64,000 nt of DNA, taken from Erwinia persicina (GTDB lineage Bacteria; Pseudomonadota; Gammaproteobacteria; Enterobacterales; Enterobacteriaceae). Position 1 is the first letter of the stretch; each line of letters begins with the position of its first letter. The position numbers were made by a program, and so were the translations under genes. Positions 52,384-60,805 of the stretch are shown here, piece after piece. Location: contig NZ_JACYMO010000007.1 in assembly GCF_014838825.1 (NCBI RefSeq), forward strand, positions 1 through 64,000, read 5' to 3'. The notes under the pieces were generated by a model. The model saw only the letters and a list, made by a program, of their open reading frames with translations, was not told the origin of the DNA and did not search any database.

Positions 52384-52507
52384 TCAGTGCGTTTAACTGA
52401 AATATTATTCAATAAATTTTTCATCAGAGAGATAAGACGCCGACATTAAAACCCTGCCCGTAAATATTTCCCTGAAGACAATTGCGCCTCTGCCATGAAT
52501 ACCTTAT

Positions 52508-53257
52508 TCAGGGAGATTGCCGTTGAGGGGCAATGGCCAGAATGGCATTCAGCGATTTTTGCAGCACATCGTTATAGGGTGCTCTGGAATCCACTTCCAG
52601 CACAGCCGCGTGATTGTAATTAATTTTATCCATAACAGAGATTTTATCCCGCAACTCTTCGTAATCGTGATCGGGCTTGCGGGAAAAAGCGGTATCAATA
52701 TCAATATCAAGGCGGATCACTAACTGTGGGCGATAATACGCCATTTCCTGATAGAGCCGTTGTTCGCGCCGGGCCAGCCCTGTCATCAGCCACCCTTTCA
52801 CTCGCTCAACGCCAATGCCGGGGCCGTCATAATGAAAACCGGCAATCTCTGCCTGCGGGTAGCGGTCACTGATCACCATCACCCCGCTTTTTGCCAGTCG
52901 TTCCACCTTGCGCAGGTTTGCCCTGCGCCGCAGCGAAAACCCGTACATAATCAGCGCCGCCCATAGCGCCGGTGAACGGGTCTGCATACTTTGGGTCTTT
53001 GACGACTTTGCCGCCAGACGTCGCTCAAGCCAGACGCCAATCAACGGCAGGCGCTTGATTTTATCGCCCTCCTCACCCGAAACCAGCCCCAGATAGCGGC
53101 GCTCTGTGAGGTAATGCGTTTTCAGGTTCTTCACTAAGTCGGCGGTCAGCGTCGATTTTCCGGTGCCATCGCACCCGACGACCGCGATCAGGCCCGGAAT
53201 ACAGGCCCCTGTGGGCTGTTCGTTTATCTTCACGTTATCAGATGCCCCTGACATCAA
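52508..53257 (-). CDS. Thymidylate-kinase-like P-loop protein, paralogue A
   Basis: 249 residues. P-loop VGCDGTGKST near residue 28, ISDRYPQAEIAGFHYDGPG (substrate-binding DR motif), and the conserved RLDIDIDTAFSRKPDHDYEEL. The fold is that of thymidylate/nucleoside-monophosphate kinases, but the long basic segment SKTQSMQTRSPALWAALIMY is not usual for TMP kinase. The start overlaps paralogue B by ATGA. Clearly related to the two neighbouring proteins (53254-54000 and 54180-54905). A phosphotransferase on a lipid headgroup is a possibility; no nucleotide-metabolism genes are near. Confidence 0.75.
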   Translation of the reverse strand: MMSGASDNVKINEQPTGACIPGLIAVVGCDGTGKSTLTADLVKNLKTHYLTERRYLGLVSGEEGDKIKRLPLIGVWLERRLAAKSSKTQSMQTRSPALWAALIMYGFSLRRRANLRKVERLAKSGVMVISDRYPQAEIAGFHYDGPGIGVERVKGWLMTGLARREQRLYQEMAYYRPQLVIRLDIDIDTAFSRKPDHDYEELRDKISVMDKINYNHAAVLEVDSRAPYNDVLQKSLNAILAIAPQRQSP

Positions 53258-54000
53258 TTCTGATCGTCGCTGAAGGTGCGGAGAGGTGATGTCCCCAGTG
53301 AGATCTGCACCGCCTGCCTTGAGGCATCAAAGATTTTATCCGCAGGTTCACAGCCGTTTAAGTCAATGATCTTCGCCCCATTAAATCGCAGATGGGGGAT
53401 CACCGCCGTCTTCTCCCGCAGCGCGGCGATCGGGTGGTCAGGCTTGCGCTGGTGCGCGGTTTCGGCATCAATATTCAGCCTGATTAACAGCAGCGGGGGA
53501 TAAGACGCCATCCACTGATACAGTCTCTGCTCCCGCGCTCTCAGCGCACAGATCCACCGGTTGCCCCCTGCGGTTTTCGCCAGCTGAGGTCCGTCAAAAC
53601 GAAATCCGGCCACCTCCGCCTGCGGGTAGCGGTCGGTAAAGAGTAAAGAGCCTTTTTTACAGCGGCTCAGCATCCGGCGAAACTTATAGGTGCGCCAGCA
53701 GGAGAGCAGATAGATGACCAGAGCCGTGCCCCCACCCGGCGGGGATGCCGGTTTAGCATGGACCCCCCGGGCTTTCGCCCGTAAATAGCGACTGAAAGGC
53801 GCGCCAACCACAGGCAGACGACCTATCCTTTCTGCAATATGGCCTGACGACTGCCCGAGATACACGAGTGCCGCAGCTTCTCCGGCAGAAAAATAACGTA
53901 CAAGTTGAGAGGCCAGCGTTGTTTTACCCGCGCCGTCGCAGCCAGCAATGGCAATAACCCTGACCGCAGGATGAGGCATAAGAGAGGAAGGTTGCTTCAC
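53254..54000 (-). CDS. Thymidylate-kinase-like P-loop protein, paralogue B
   Basis: 248 residues. P-loop IAGCDGAGKTTLASQLV, TDRYPQAEVAGFRFDGPQ, RLNIDAETAHQRKPDHPI. Same layout as paralogue A, with which it forms a two-gene operon. The region between P-loop and DRYPQ is basic (KARGVHAKPA). Probably duplicated from a common ancestor with A and C; the substrate is unknown. Confidence 0.75.
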   Translation of the reverse strand: MKQPSSLMPHPAVRVIAIAGCDGAGKTTLASQLVRYFSAGEAAALVYLGQSSGHIAERIGRLPVVGAPFSRYLRAKARGVHAKPASPPGGGTALVIYLLSCWRTYKFRRMLSRCKKGSLLFTDRYPQAEVAGFRFDGPQLAKTAGGNRWICALRAREQRLYQWMASYPPLLLIRLNIDAETAHQRKPDHPIAALREKTAVIPHLRFNGAKIIDLNGCEPADKIFDASRQAVQISLGTSPLRTFSDDQN

Positions 54001-54179
54001 AGCTAAATCCGTATTGAAAATAATGCCACGATGCTAATTCAAATTTCTCTGAGGTTATTTGCGGTTACGTGCGGTTAACTGTCGCTTTATGTATTAATGG
54101 CATTTTACAGACGTACCTCTTGAGGACATTTCAGGATGAGCGTATTTTTCCGCTCACTGTATCCAGAAAGAGTTTAAGT

Positions 54180-54905
54180 ATGTCACCGAAAAAGATACCG
54201 CTCATTGCCGTTATTGGCTGCGATGGGTCGGGAAAGTCCACTGTCTGTGAACATTTAATTACTTATATTAATAAATATGGCCCTGCCGTCAGAGTTCATC
54301 TGGGAAAACAGGCGGGAAACGTTGAGCGGGCGGTTATTAAGCTACCGCTACTTGGACCAGCGTTGGATAATGCCATTAAACGAAATAAAGTGATTGCGGC
54401 TAAAAAACTTCCCGGCCCCATCCCTGCCCTGGTCGTAATGAGTTTTGTTCTTCGCCGCCTGTGGCGTTTCAGACATATGCTGGCCTGCCGCCGCCGTGGG
54501 CTGATTGTCTTAACCGACCGCTTTCCCCAGGTGCAAATGCCCGGGACGAACGATGGACCGGTTTTTCCTGCCCATGTCCCTGGCGGGCGTTTTGTCCTGT
54601 GGCTGGCCGAACGGGAGCGACGTGCATTTAGCTGGATGGCCAGGCAGAAGCCGGATCTGGTGATCCGCTTGAACGTCAGTCTTGACGTCGCCTGCAAACG
54701 CAAGCCCGACCATCATACCGAATCCCTGGCCAGAAAGATTGCCATGACGCCGCTGCTGACCTTTGAAGGGGCACATCTGGTGGATATCGATGCTGATCGC
54801 CCCCTCGATGAGGTGCTGAATGCCGCGATGACCGCTGTATCAACGCTGATGGTCTCACTGGGGTACCCTGCTGTAGAAGCAGAGACGTCTTACCTGCTCT
54901 CCTGA
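54180..54905 (+). CDS. Thymidylate-kinase-like P-loop protein, paralogue C
   Basis: 241 residues from ATG 54180, where the P-loop ([16 protein letters not shown]) falls at the same distance as in the paralogues; frames further upstream have no ribosome-binding site. It has [19 protein letters not shown] and [16 protein letters not shown] in place of the A and B motifs. Divergent from paralogue B, with a ~180-bp gap that should hold both promoters. The third member of a local gene family. Confidence 0.75.
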   Translation: MSPKKIPLIAVIGCDGSGKSTVCEHLITYINKYGPAVRVHLGKQAGNVERAVIKLPLLGPALDNAIKRNKVIAAKKLPGPIPALVVMSFVLRRLWRFRHMLACRRRGLIVLTDRFPQVQMPGTNDGPVFPAHVPGGRFVLWLAERERRAFSWMARQKPDLVIRLNVSLDVACKRKPDHHTESLARKIAMTPLLTFEGAHLVDIDADRPLDEVLNAAMTAVSTLMVSLGYPAVEAETSYLLS

Positions 54906-55199
54906 TGCGCTTATCCCTGAGCACGCAGTGAAAATAACCTAGGAAACATCTTAATATTTCCAGATCTGTAGGTAATCTGTCGCAATAAAAATAAATAAAT
55001 CTGAAGAAAAAAATAGGGCGAAAATATAATAAACTATAAAAAACAGCAACTTAAAATATAAAAGGCCGCTTTTAATCGTTTTAATCTATCAATCAAATTG
55101 ATCTGCAACTCATGTGGCGTCAGCGTAATGAGGCAGGATGGTTTATAATTAGTCTGCACGTAAAAAGTTAATCTTTTGAAAAGCACTCTGGAGGTATTT

Positions 55200-55520
55200 T
55201 TGTCTATTTCTGATGAAGATGAAAAACAGCACGTTGTCATCGGTGAGGCTGCAATGAATCTTATCTTCAGCAGGGAAGAAGTCAGTCTTGGGTCTCTCAT
55301 TAACCAGTTACAGAGTATGGCGCGCACGGAAGACGATGAGGATCGGCTGCTGAAGATTGATGAAGCGCGCACGTGGTTGCTTGAGTATAAAAAAGGGCGT
55401 ACTACCGCCCCTGCGGGAAATCACTGGCTGGCCTCATCAGGCCATCAAAACGATCCGGTCAGCAAAGAGTCTGACATCACGATGAACGTTTACAGCGACA
55501 CCGAAAAACCAAAACGCTGA
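55200..55520 (+). CDS. YmgA-like connector protein
   Basis: 106 residues from a TTG start at 55200, chosen because GGAGG lies five bases upstream and no ATG suits; another TTG 24 bases earlier lacks the site. The core VVIGEAAMNLIFSREEVSLG followed by SLINQLQSMARTE corresponds to E. coli YmgA and to the second copy at 56235. YmgA is a small protein linked to Rcs signalling and biofilm. The hydrophilic C-terminal extension of ~55 residues is unique. Confidence 0.65.
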   Translation: MSISDEDEKQHVVIGEAAMNLIFSREEVSLGSLINQLQSMARTEDDEDRLLKIDEARTWLLEYKKGRTTAPAGNHWLASSGHQNDPVSKESDITMNVYSDTEKPKR

Positions 55521-55543
55521 AGCACCATCTGCGCAGCGGCCCC

Positions 55544-55567
55544 AGGCCGATGTCACAACATCGGCCT
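55544..55567 (+). terminator. Hairpin terminator after YmgA-like gene
   Basis: A perfect 10-bp stem (AGGCCGATGT with ACATCGGCCT), loop CACA, then GACCCCTTT. The T-tract is weak, but the stem is strong and lies 25 bases after the stop. Confidence 0.6.
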
Positions 55568-55818
55568 GACCCCTTTACTGTACGCCAGCCCTTACCCTGC
55601 CCGCCTTAAATTTCAGAATTTTCCCTATTTTCCCCTCCATCGAGGGCGGTATGATCCTGCCTGTCTATCTCGTAACACGATGATCTTAAAGATTTAGCAC
55701 TTTTTGCACAAATCTTAAGGGGGTCAAAATTCACTATTCCTGTACAAATCACTCATAGATGTATAACTTTACTGCGGAAAATTTGACACAACAAACTTTA
55801 CGACTGAGGGACATTCTT

Positions 55819-56064
55819 ATGCGTCAGGACGGTTCCAACCCGAAGATTGAAAATGACATCAGCCGTTATTTTAGTGAGGCGGTAATGCCTTCTCAGCAGG
55901 AAACACTTGGCCAGATTGTGGTTGAGATCCTGCGTTCAGGCCGCAACCTTAACCGCAAATCTATCTGTTCAAAGCTGCTGACGCGCCTTGAGCTGGCATC
56001 GGGCCCTGAGCAGGAACGGCACTATCAAGAACTGATTGGCTTACTTTTTGGCCGCGGTGACTGA
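55819..56064 (+). CDS. ycgZ: YcgZ connector protein
   Basis: 81 residues from ATG 55819 with GAGGGA seven bases upstream, matching E. coli YcgZ (78 residues); a start 60 bases upstream is out of line with the family. Conserved core: ISRYFSEAVMPSQQETLGQI, RNLNRKSICSKLLTRLELA and HYQELIGLLF. In E. coli ycgZ-ymgA-ariR are one operon induced by blue light and cold through BluR/YcgF and act on Rcs, curli and biofilm. The same gene order is kept here. Confidence 0.85.
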   Translation: MRQDGSNPKIENDISRYFSEAVMPSQQETLGQIVVEILRSGRNLNRKSICSKLLTRLELASGPEQERHYQELIGLLFGRGD

Positions 56065-56234
56065 GTTTTTAAGCAACTTTTGCTGATTGAACACTTATAA
56101 GTGCGCATTACGTCACGACTCAGTCCGACAATCTGACCATCCTGCCCATCGGCACATGCTGTAACAGGGTATCGGGATGCAGGTTTCTGCGGGTATTTTA
56201 GCTCTGCCCGCATCACTGATTCAGAGAAGTTGGT

Positions 56235-56534
56235 ATGTACAGAAACGAAGACGAAGAAGAATTACTCTCCGATATTATTTTAGGCGAAGCCGTTATGGTT
56301 CTGCTGAAAGCTGATGCGGCGATCAGCAGTTCAGCTCTCATCCGTCAGTTGCAAGCTATGGCCGCAGGAGAAAAAGAACTCACCCGGCAGCGCGCCTGCA
56401 GACGTGCCATTGCGGAGGTCAGGAGTTACCAGGCTCCTGAGCCGGATACGGATACCCGGGAGATCCGCGACAGGGATAACGTGACCCACCTGTTTACCAG
56501 CGAAGGTCCGGCAGACGGAACGAAAAAACACTGA
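56235..56534 (+). CDS. ymgA: YmgA connector protein
   Basis: 99 residues. Core IILGEAVMVLLKADAAISSS and LIRQLQAMAAGEKELTRQRA as in YmgA, with a hydrophilic tail. AGAGAAG upstream of the ATG. It lies between ycgZ and ariR as in E. coli and resembles the protein encoded at 55200-55520, so ymgA is duplicated here. Confidence 0.78.
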   Translation: MYRNEDEEELLSDIILGEAVMVLLKADAAISSSALIRQLQAMAAGEKELTRQRACRRAIAEVRSYQAPEPDTDTREIRDRDNVTHLFTSEGPADGTKKH

Positions 56535-56767
56535 TGGATCTGGCTGGGTGTACTACGCTCATTCAGGGGTAAAGCGGTATCACGTTTGCCTTACAGTATC
56601 TGTTTCATCGATGGCGCCTGAAAGGCGTGCTTAAACCGCCAGCAGGCGCGTCCGGTGAAGAGCAGTTTTCACTTTAGCGTCAGCGTTTTCCGCCCTGCTT
56701 ACTTCGTGGAAAACACCCTTAGCTGGCTCATAGAGCATTTTTTCCATTTTTTACAAGGTCATTATCC

Positions 56768-57016
56768 ATGCAGCAGATGTCATCAGAATCCGAAATCCTG
56801 AGTTATTTTCAGGGTGGCGGTGAGAAGTTTTCACAAGAGGCTCAGGTTCTCGGTGCTGTGATAAAGGAACTGGCAACCGGTGGCAGACATGTCAACAATA
56901 AAGCCATTATCCTCAAGCTGATTGAGAAGCTGGAGACCACCTCGGACGTTGTGCAATTGGATGTTTATCGTCAGGTGCTGGAAGTGGTCGTTGGCATGAC
57001 GCCAGACGATGCCTGA
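56768..57016 (+). CDS. ariR: AriR (YmgB) biofilm/acid-resistance regulator
   Basis: 82 residues, matching E. coli AriR/YmgB: SEILSYFQGGGEKFSQEAQV, VNNKAIILKLIEKLETTSDV and the C-terminal VYRQVLEVVVGMTPDDA. AriR is a small helical dimer affecting biofilm and acid survival through RcsB. The 233-bp gap after ymgA may contain its own promoter. Confidence 0.9.
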   Translation: MQQMSSESEILSYFQGGGEKFSQEAQVLGAVIKELATGGRHVNNKAIILKLIEKLETTSDVVQLDVYRQVLEVVVGMTPDDA

Positions 57017-57055
57017 CAGGATGGTCAGCCGCCGGCGAGACAAAACCGCATGATG

Positions 57056-57088
57056 AGGCACACCTGAGTTATCTGCAGGTGTGCCTTT
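57056..57088 (+). terminator. Terminator after ariR
   Basis: A perfect 11-bp stem (AGGCACACCTG and CAGGTGTGCCT) with a 9-base loop, followed by TT, 39 bases beyond the ariR stop. Confidence 0.72.
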
Positions 57089-57211
57089 CAATCTGGTGGA
57101 ATATAACGAAAGTGTCAATGCGTTTGCTGAGTTGAAACAAAACTAAGATTTATCTCTCTGCTGTTGAGATGTTTTTTTCATTAGCAGAGGAGCCCACGCT
57201 TTTCCGCGCGA

Positions 57212-57421
57212 TTAATGAAAGCTTTCCAGTAGATAACGGAAGGCCTGCTTATAAATATCCAGAAGCTGAGCATCTGCTGTTTTGCTGCTGTGAACCTGCA
57301 GCATAATGAGCACGCTCTTCTTATCCAGCGGTTGTTTTGCTGTAATCAACTCTGACACTGCCCGCCCAATAACTGCATAAATTTCTTTCGGATATTCCTG
57401 GTTATTATCGTGCACATGCAC
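57212..57421 (-). CDS. Small AriR/YmgC-like protein
   Basis: 69 residues, convergent with ariR. It begins at GTG 57421 (or the GTG two codons later) after AAGGGG. IYAVIGRAVSELITAKQPLD is nearly the same as in the protein at 37582-37788, and the tail LLDIYKQAFRYLLESF follows the AriR pattern. Likely a further member of the connector-protein group. Confidence 0.68.
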   Translation of the reverse strand: MHVHDNNQEYPKEIYAVIGRAVSELITAKQPLDKKSVLIMLQVHSSKTADAQLLDIYKQAFRYLLESFH

Positions 57422-57799
57422 CCCTTGTCTGGCTGTATGTACTTTAATATTAACATTTCATGATGAATATTGCACATCCCCGACATCAAATCCCGCGCGA
57501 ATAGCGAAGAACCCCAACAAAGCGAAGAATCAACACATTGATTTAGAACATTTTTTTATTCCACCCACTTACCCCTCCGACGCATGCGCTTAAGACCAAA
57601 CAAATAAGTAAATAACATTATAAAAAAAGGCAAGATCATTCTATTTTTTTAAGATTAATCTGCGAAAAAGTAGAAGCCTGGTTAAGAAACTGTAAATACG
57701 CAGCACCCTGAAATATATTACTGCCAATTTATAGCAGATTTGAAAATCCCAACTATAATTGGTGGGTGAGACGAAAAAGACACCAATAAGGAAATCCAA
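57422..57799. promoter_or_regulatory. Intergenic region with lipoprotein promoter
   Basis: An AT-rich gap of about 380 bp. A TATAAT hexamer at 57754-57759 lies 40 bases before the lipoprotein start, with no good -35 at 17 bases, so activator or sigma-S type control is possible. No gene seen. Confidence 0.5.
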
Positions 57800-58033
57800 A
57801 TGAAAGTCACACTGTTTAAGTCTACCTTTATCGCTGCGCTGTCACTGCTGATGCTCGCGGGCTGTGCGTCGAATCAGTCAATTCAAACTACCGATGGTAA
57901 GACTATCGTTACCGACGGTAAGCCACAGATTGATGATGAAACCGGACTGGTTTCATACAAAGATGCTCGCACGGGTCAAACAGAACAGATTAACCGTGAG
58001 CAGATTAAAAACATGAGTGAACTCGACAACTAA
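57800..58033 (+). CDS. YgdI/YgdR-type small lipoprotein
   Basis: 77 residues. Signal peptide with lipobox LMLAGC, so Cys is lipidated after cleavage. The mature part has the DUF903 SH3-like pattern: IQTTDGKTIVTDGKPQIDDE, TGLVSYKDA. AAGGA precedes the ATG. First of two tandem related genes. Function in E. coli (YgdI/YgdR) is unknown; expression is stress-linked. Confidence 0.9.
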   Translation: MKVTLFKSTFIAALSLLMLAGCASNQSIQTTDGKTIVTDGKPQIDDETGLVSYKDARTGQTEQINREQIKNMSELDN

Positions 58034-58048
58034 TAAAAAGGAATCCCT

Positions 58049-58279
58049 ATGAAAAAGATTATGGCTGTATCTCTGGCGGCACTGTTCTGCGTTACCGCCC
58101 TCTCCGGCTGCACCCGCAGCAGCTATGCTATCCATACTAATGATGGCCGTACCATCATCAGTGATGGCAAGCCGAAGGAAGATAACAAAACGGGTCTGAT
58201 TGCTTACACCGATGCCAACGGCACTGAACAGCAGATCAGCAAGAGTGACGTTAAAGAGCTCAGCGAACTGCCAAAATAA
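58049..58279 (+). CDS. YgdI/YgdR-type small lipoprotein, second copy
   Basis: 76 residues. Lipobox TALSGC, then IHTNDGRTIISDGKPKEDNK and TGLIAYTDANG, parallel to the preceding gene, from which it probably arose by tandem duplication. It lies 15 bases after it with its own AAGGA site, and is followed by a strong terminator. Confidence 0.9.
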   Translation: MKKIMAVSLAALFCVTALSGCTRSSYAIHTNDGRTIISDGKPKEDNKTGLIAYTDANGTEQQISKSDVKELSELPK

Positions 58280-58285
58280 TGGCGT

Positions 58286-58307
58286 GAGCCCCTCCGGGGG
58301 CTCTTTT
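58286..58307 (+). terminator. Rho-independent terminator
   Basis: A 7-bp GC stem (GAGCCCC with GGGGCTC), TCCG loop and four T, starting seven bases after the second lipoprotein stop. Confidence 0.88.
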
Positions 58308-58448
58308 AGACTCCTCCCCCCCCTACCTCTTAGCGCCCCCCTGTCGTAAGAAAACCAACCTCATTTTCCGCTAAAATATCCTGTTTAACCGGTTCACGCG
58401 TTATATTAGCGACAGTTTAAGCCGCTTCCCTCTCTTTCAGGAGTCTCC

Positions 58449-60089
58449 ATGAGTGACCCGCAGCTGACGCCGCCGGTGCGAAAGCGCCCGATGAAACTCA
58501 GCACTTCCGTCAGCCTGATGGTCAGCGCCGTGATCGCTACGGTGTTGCTGATCGTGCATCTGTTCTATTTTTTCCAGATAAGCCACGTCACCCAGGAAAG
58601 CGTCAAAGATAAGGCCCTGGCGGTAGCACGCACCCTGGCCGACTCCCCTGAGATCCAGCAAGCACTGCAGTTACCCCCCACCCAGGGGATCATTCAGCCG
58701 ATCGCCAGCGCCGTGCAGGAAAGCAATGACCTGCTGTTTGTGGTCATCACCAATATGGACGGTATCCGTTATTCTCATCCCGATGCCAGCCTGATCAACC
58801 AGCACTTTATCGGGGAAGATCTGCAGCCTGCTCTACGGGGTCAGGAGAATATGGCCATCAATCACGGCAAACTGGCTGAGGCGCTCCGGTTGTTTACCCC
58901 GGTTTACAACCACCAGCAGCAACAAATTGGCGTGGTGGCGATCGGTATCTCGTTAAGCGAAGTCGCCAAACAGATTAACCAGAGCCGCTGGAACATTTTC
59001 TGGTCTGCACTGTTCGGTATTCTGGTTGGGGCAATTGGCACTTTCCTGCTGGTAAACGCCGCCAAACGCATCCTCTTCGGGCTGGAGCCCTATGAAATAT
59101 CCACGCTGTTTGAGCAGCGCCAGGCGATGCTGCAATCAATGAAAGAAGGGGTGATCGCCGTGGACGATCACACGCAGGTCACGCTGATTAACCGTGCGGC
59201 GCGTCAGCTTCTGCGCGACGCCGGCATCCAGCAGGCGGTGAACGGTGATATCGGCGAGACGGTAGCAGCCTCCGGGCCGCTGATCTCGAATCTGCGCAAC
59301 GTGCTGAGCAATGGCCTGCCCCGGCGGGATGAAGAGATCAACCTGAGAGGCCGCATCCTGCTGTGCAATACCATGCCCGTCCGCAGTAACGGCGTCATTA
59401 TCGGTGCCATCTGCACCTTCAGGGATAAGACCGAAGTCAGTCAGCTGATGCAGCGCCTCGACGGGATGGTCAGCTATGTTGATGCCCTGCGTGAACGCTC
59501 TCACGAGTTTATGAATAAACTGCATGTGATCCTCGGCCTGCTGCACATGAAAAGTTACGGCAAAGTAGAGGATTATATTCTGAAAACCGCTAATAATTAT
59601 CAGACTGAAATCGGTTCGCTGATGGGAAAAATCAAGTCGCCGGTGATTGCCGGTTTCCTGTTGAGTAAGATTAACCGTGCTTCCGACACCGGTAATCATC
59701 TGCTGATCAGCGATGACTGCATGCTGCCTGACAGCGGCAGTGAAACCCAGGTGGCCGTGCTGATCACGGTGCTGGGTAACCTGATTGAAAATGCCCTCGA
59801 TGCGCTGGGACCCAGCGCTGAGGGCGAAGTCAGCGTGCTGCTACACTACCAGAATGGCTTCCTCGCCTGTGAGGTTAGCGATGACGGCCCCGGCATTGCT
59901 GCCGACCAGCTGGAGGCTATTTTTGAGAAGGGTTTCTCTTCGAAAGGCGAAGAACGCGGCGTTGGACTGTTTCTGGTAAAACAACAAACCGAGAGCCTTG
60001 GCGGGAAAATTATTGTAGAGTCCGAGCCTGGCGTTTATACGCAATTTTTTGTACAACTGCCCTGGGATGGAGAGAATAAAAACGCATGA
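58449..60089 (+). CDS. dcuS: C4-dicarboxylate sensor histidine kinase DcuS
   Basis: 546 residues, very close to E. coli DcuS (543). Transmembrane helix 1 (SLMVSAVIATVLLIVHLFYF), periplasmic PASp domain (about 45-180) with YSHPDASLINQHFIG, transmembrane helix 2 near 185-205, cytoplasmic PAS, and then the phosphorylated His in RSHEFMNKLHVILGLLH. The ATPase boxes are NLIENALDALG and DDGPGIAADQLE, with GVGLFLVKQQ. It senses fumarate, succinate or malate. AGGAG precedes the ATG. The dcuR start overlaps by ATGA. Confidence 0.95.
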   Translation: MSDPQLTPPVRKRPMKLSTSVSLMVSAVIATVLLIVHLFYFFQISHVTQESVKDKALAVARTLADSPEIQQALQLPPTQGIIQPIASAVQESNDLLFVVITNMDGIRYSHPDASLINQHFIGEDLQPALRGQENMAINHGKLAEALRLFTPVYNHQQQQIGVVAIGISLSEVAKQINQSRWNIFWSALFGILVGAIGTFLLVNAAKRILFGLEPYEISTLFEQRQAMLQSMKEGVIAVDDHTQVTLINRAARQLLRDAGIQQAVNGDIGETVAASGPLISNLRNVLSNGLPRRDEEINLRGRILLCNTMPVRSNGVIIGAICTFRDKTEVSQLMQRLDGMVSYVDALRERSHEFMNKLHVILGLLHMKSYGKVEDYILKTANNYQTEIGSLMGKIKSPVIAGFLLSKINRASDTGNHLLISDDCMLPDSGSETQVAVLITVLGNLIENALDALGPSAEGEVSVLLHYQNGFLACEVSDDGPGIAADQLEAIFEKGFSSKGEERGVGLFLVKQQTESLGGKIIVESEPGVYTQFFVQLPWDGENKNA

Positions 60090-60805
60090 TCAATGTTTTA
60101 GTCGTCGATGATGATGCGATGGTCGCAGAACTGAACCGTTGCTATGTCGCTCAACTGCCGGGGTTTACCTGCTGTGGCGTGGCGTCCACCCTGCAACAGG
60201 CAAAAGAGTGGGTGCTGCACAGTGACGTCCCTATCGACCTGATTCTGCTGGATGTCTATATGCAGCAGGACAACGGATTGGATCTGCTGCCGGATCTGCG
60301 CGAGTCCGGACGCGCTGTCGATGTGATTGTCATCTCTTCTGCCGCCGATGCGGCGACAATCAAACAGTCCCTGCACTATGGTGTGGTGGATTATCTGATC
60401 AAACCCTTCCAGTTCTCCCGCTTCGAAGAGGCACTGACCGGATGGAAACAGAAAAAAACGCTGATGGACAACCACGCGTTTTATGAACAGGCAGACGTGG
60501 ATCAGCTGCTGCACGGTAATCCGCCAGCGGCTGAAGATACCAAACGCCTGCCAAAGGGTCTGACCCCGCAGACGCTACGTACCCTGTGCCTGTGGATCGA
60601 TGCGCATCCGAATGATGAATTTTCCACGGACGACCTCGCTGCTGCCGTGAATATTTCACGCGTTTCCTGCCGTAAATACCTCATCTGGCTGGCGCACAGC
60701 AATATTCTGTTTACCAGTATTCACTACGGTGCCACCGGCCGCCCGGTCTACCGCTACCGTCTGCAGCCGGAGCATACTGCCCTGCTTAAACAGTATTGCC
60801 AGTAA
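60086..60805 (+). CDS. dcuR: Response regulator DcuR
   Basis: 239 residues matching E. coli DcuR. Receiver domain with DDD (8-10), phospho-acceptor D56 in LILLDVYMQ, and YLIKPFQ; a C-terminal helix-turn-helix (STDDLAAAVNISRVSCRKYL). It activates anaerobic C4-dicarboxylate genes; the adjacent fumarate reductase/ApbE unit is a likely target. Its 3' end overlaps the convergent apbE gene by 20 bases. Confidence 0.95.
   Translation: MINVLVVDDDAMVAELNRCYVAQLPGFTCCGVASTLQQAKEWVLHSDVPIDLILLDVYMQQDNGLDLLPDLRESGRAVDVIVISSAADAATIKQSLHYGVVDYLIKPFQFSRFEEALTGWKQKKTLMDNHAFYEQADVDQLLHGNPPAAEDTKRLPKGLTPQTLRTLCLWIDAHPNDEFSTDDLAAAVNISRVSCRKYLIWLAHSNILFTSIHYGATGRPVYRYRLQPEHTALLKQYCQ

Noticed and set aside
58316-58323. 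Eight-C run between lipoproteins and dcuS, considered as a phase-variation tract
   Set aside because: It lies outside coding sequence, after a terminator and over 100 bases before dcuS; homopolymers of this size occur several times in the window.
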